From Veillonella parvula (GTDB lineage: Bacteria > Bacillota > Negativicutes > Veillonellales > Veillonellaceae): a DNA stretch of 64,000 nucleotides. The position numbers and the translations under genes were made by a program. This document shows, one piece after another, positions 63,359-64,000 of this stretch. Under the pieces are notes generated by a model. The model ran no database searches. It saw only the letters and a list, made by a program, of their open reading frames with translations, and was not told the DNA's origin. The first letter of the stretch is position 1. Each line of letters begins with the position of its first letter. The stretch lies in the NCBI RefSeq assembly GCF_036456085.1, contig NZ_CP138632.1, positions 1,531,001-1,595,000 of the forward strand, read 5' to 3'.

Positions 63359-63634
63359 CTTTTAACAAGATACCGAATATCTATATCACTATTAAAATAT
63401 AGAATATGTCTCATTCTCAACATTGCTTAATATGCATAATATACATATTGAATATTCATTCTACGTATGTTTTAATGAAGACAAATACCATTCGTTTATG
63501 ACAAATTAAATATGTATCCTTTATTAGAAAAATTCACTATATTTACACTACATAATAGGTCTTTACTACCATGCTTATATAAATCTTAAAACGCATCATG
63601 GTAGCTTTTTTATTACGTAAAGGAGTATAGATGT
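63359..63634 (+). other. Leader region with a terminator hairpin before the permease
   Basis: About 275 bases, very AT-rich. A CTACCATG/CATGGTAG hairpin with a run of six T at 63566-63612 sits only 23 bases before the permease start, after the yjiG terminator, so it probably regulates the permease by attenuation. No known riboswitch consensus was recognised. Confidence 0.5.
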
Positions 63635-64000
63635 ATGAGTAAGGAGAAATTAGAGTTTGTTGAGCCAGTTGATACGAACACAGATAATGAGTATTCTAGG
63701 AAGCCTGTCCCGTTAGGGGCAAGGAAGTCCTGCTTTTCTCTCACTATCGTTTGGACTGGGTTTGTTTTTCTTGTTACTAGTATGATGGCTGGTGGCGGGT
63801 TAGCTGCCGGGCTGACTTTCAACGAATTACTATTAGCCATGATTCTAGGCAACATTTTCTTATGTATCATCGCAGGGCTAGTGAGTGTAATCGCCTATAA
63901 AACAGGTCTTACCTTTGCCCTTTTGACTCGATACAGCTTCGGTCAGGAAGGATCTAGAATTGCCTCTCTCTTCGTACCTATCGTCAATCTAGGTTGGTAC
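63635..64000 (+). CDS. NCS1-family cytosine/purine permease (CodB-like), N-terminal part
   Basis: 122 codons to the window edge. Acidic/polar N-terminus, VPLGARKSCFSLTIVWTGFV, the first-helix MMAGGGLAAGLTFNELLLAM, GLVSVIAYKTGLTFALLTRY and SFGQEGSRIASLFV are NCS1 signatures. Probably imports cytosine or another nucleobase. The ATG at 63635 follows GGAG; an earlier ATG at 63631 has a stop after three codons. The rest lies outside. Confidence 0.85.
   Translation, partial: MSKEKLEFVEPVDTNTDNEYSRKPVPLGARKSCFSLTIVWTGFVFLVTSMMAGGGLAAGLTFNELLLAMILGNIFLCIIAGLVSVIAYKTGLTFALLTRYSFGQEGSRIASLFVPIVNLGWY

Noticed and set aside
63613-63870. 85-codon minus-strand ORF
   Set aside because: It is antisense to the CodB-like permease, which has a good start site and clear family motifs.

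Overview
The window looks like a chromosomal piece of a Veillonella species (Negativicutes: diderm, low GC, anaerobic, lactate-using). No 16S is present, so this rests on gene content. There is a B12-dependent methylmalonyl-CoA mutase operon (mutA-mutB-meaB) of the succinate-to-propionate pathway, a large FAD/Fe-S D-lactate dehydrogenase-type oxidoreductase, an ExbB-ExbD-TonB operon that implies an outer membrane, Firmicute-like ribosome binding sites, and many AT-rich gaps with intrinsic terminators. No rRNA or tRNA gene and no complete insertion sequence was seen.

Layout. 1-8.2 kb: start of purA, a HigBA-type toxin-antitoxin pair, an Fsr-like MFS exporter, purB, an M48 protease, exbB-exbD-tonB. 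8.5-14.6 kb: the mutase operon, preceded by a cobalamin riboswitch with its own terminator. 14.7-31.4 kb: metabolism, transport and lipoproteins (RarD, DUF3829, TPR, D-lactate dehydrogenase-like, TSUP, ClC, Fe-ADH, NagZ, a [2Fe-2S] BFD protein, an M50-like protein without its zinc ligands, a MarR regulator, a nitroreductase), plus a 35-residue Fst/PepA1-like type I toxin at 17.6 kb. 31.5-38.5 kb: two eroded or reduced P-type ATPases, an organophosphate MFS transporter, an ArsC/Spx-like protein, a second HigBA pair with a palindromic operator, DUF554, a candidate small RNA, and tag.

38.8-56.9 kb is an accessory island. It holds a type II-A CRISPR-Cas locus (cas9-cas1-cas2-csn2, a 7-repeat array, a divergently transcribed tracrRNA). 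The locus lies among duplicated cassettes made of Veillonella-type exported-protein genes, a conserved promoter-proximal palindrome, matching terminator hairpins, and four near-identical copies of a convergent type I toxin-antitoxin module (33-residue hydrophobic toxin plus antisense RNA). The toxin ORFs are too short to stand out in a normal ORF scan. 54.9-64 kb: a sodium:solute symporter, DcuC with an M20 peptidase and an IclR regulator, a second M20 amidohydrolase divergent from a YjiH/YjiG pair, and the start of an NCS1 cytosine/purine permease behind a leader terminator.

At the whole-window scale the 8-mer GTGAAAGY (Y = C or T) is strongly over-represented on both strands (43 copies counted by eye). 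It is a candidate DNA uptake or Chi-like sequence. This motif and the four-copy type I toxin-antitoxin family around CRISPR-Cas are the most noteworthy observations.
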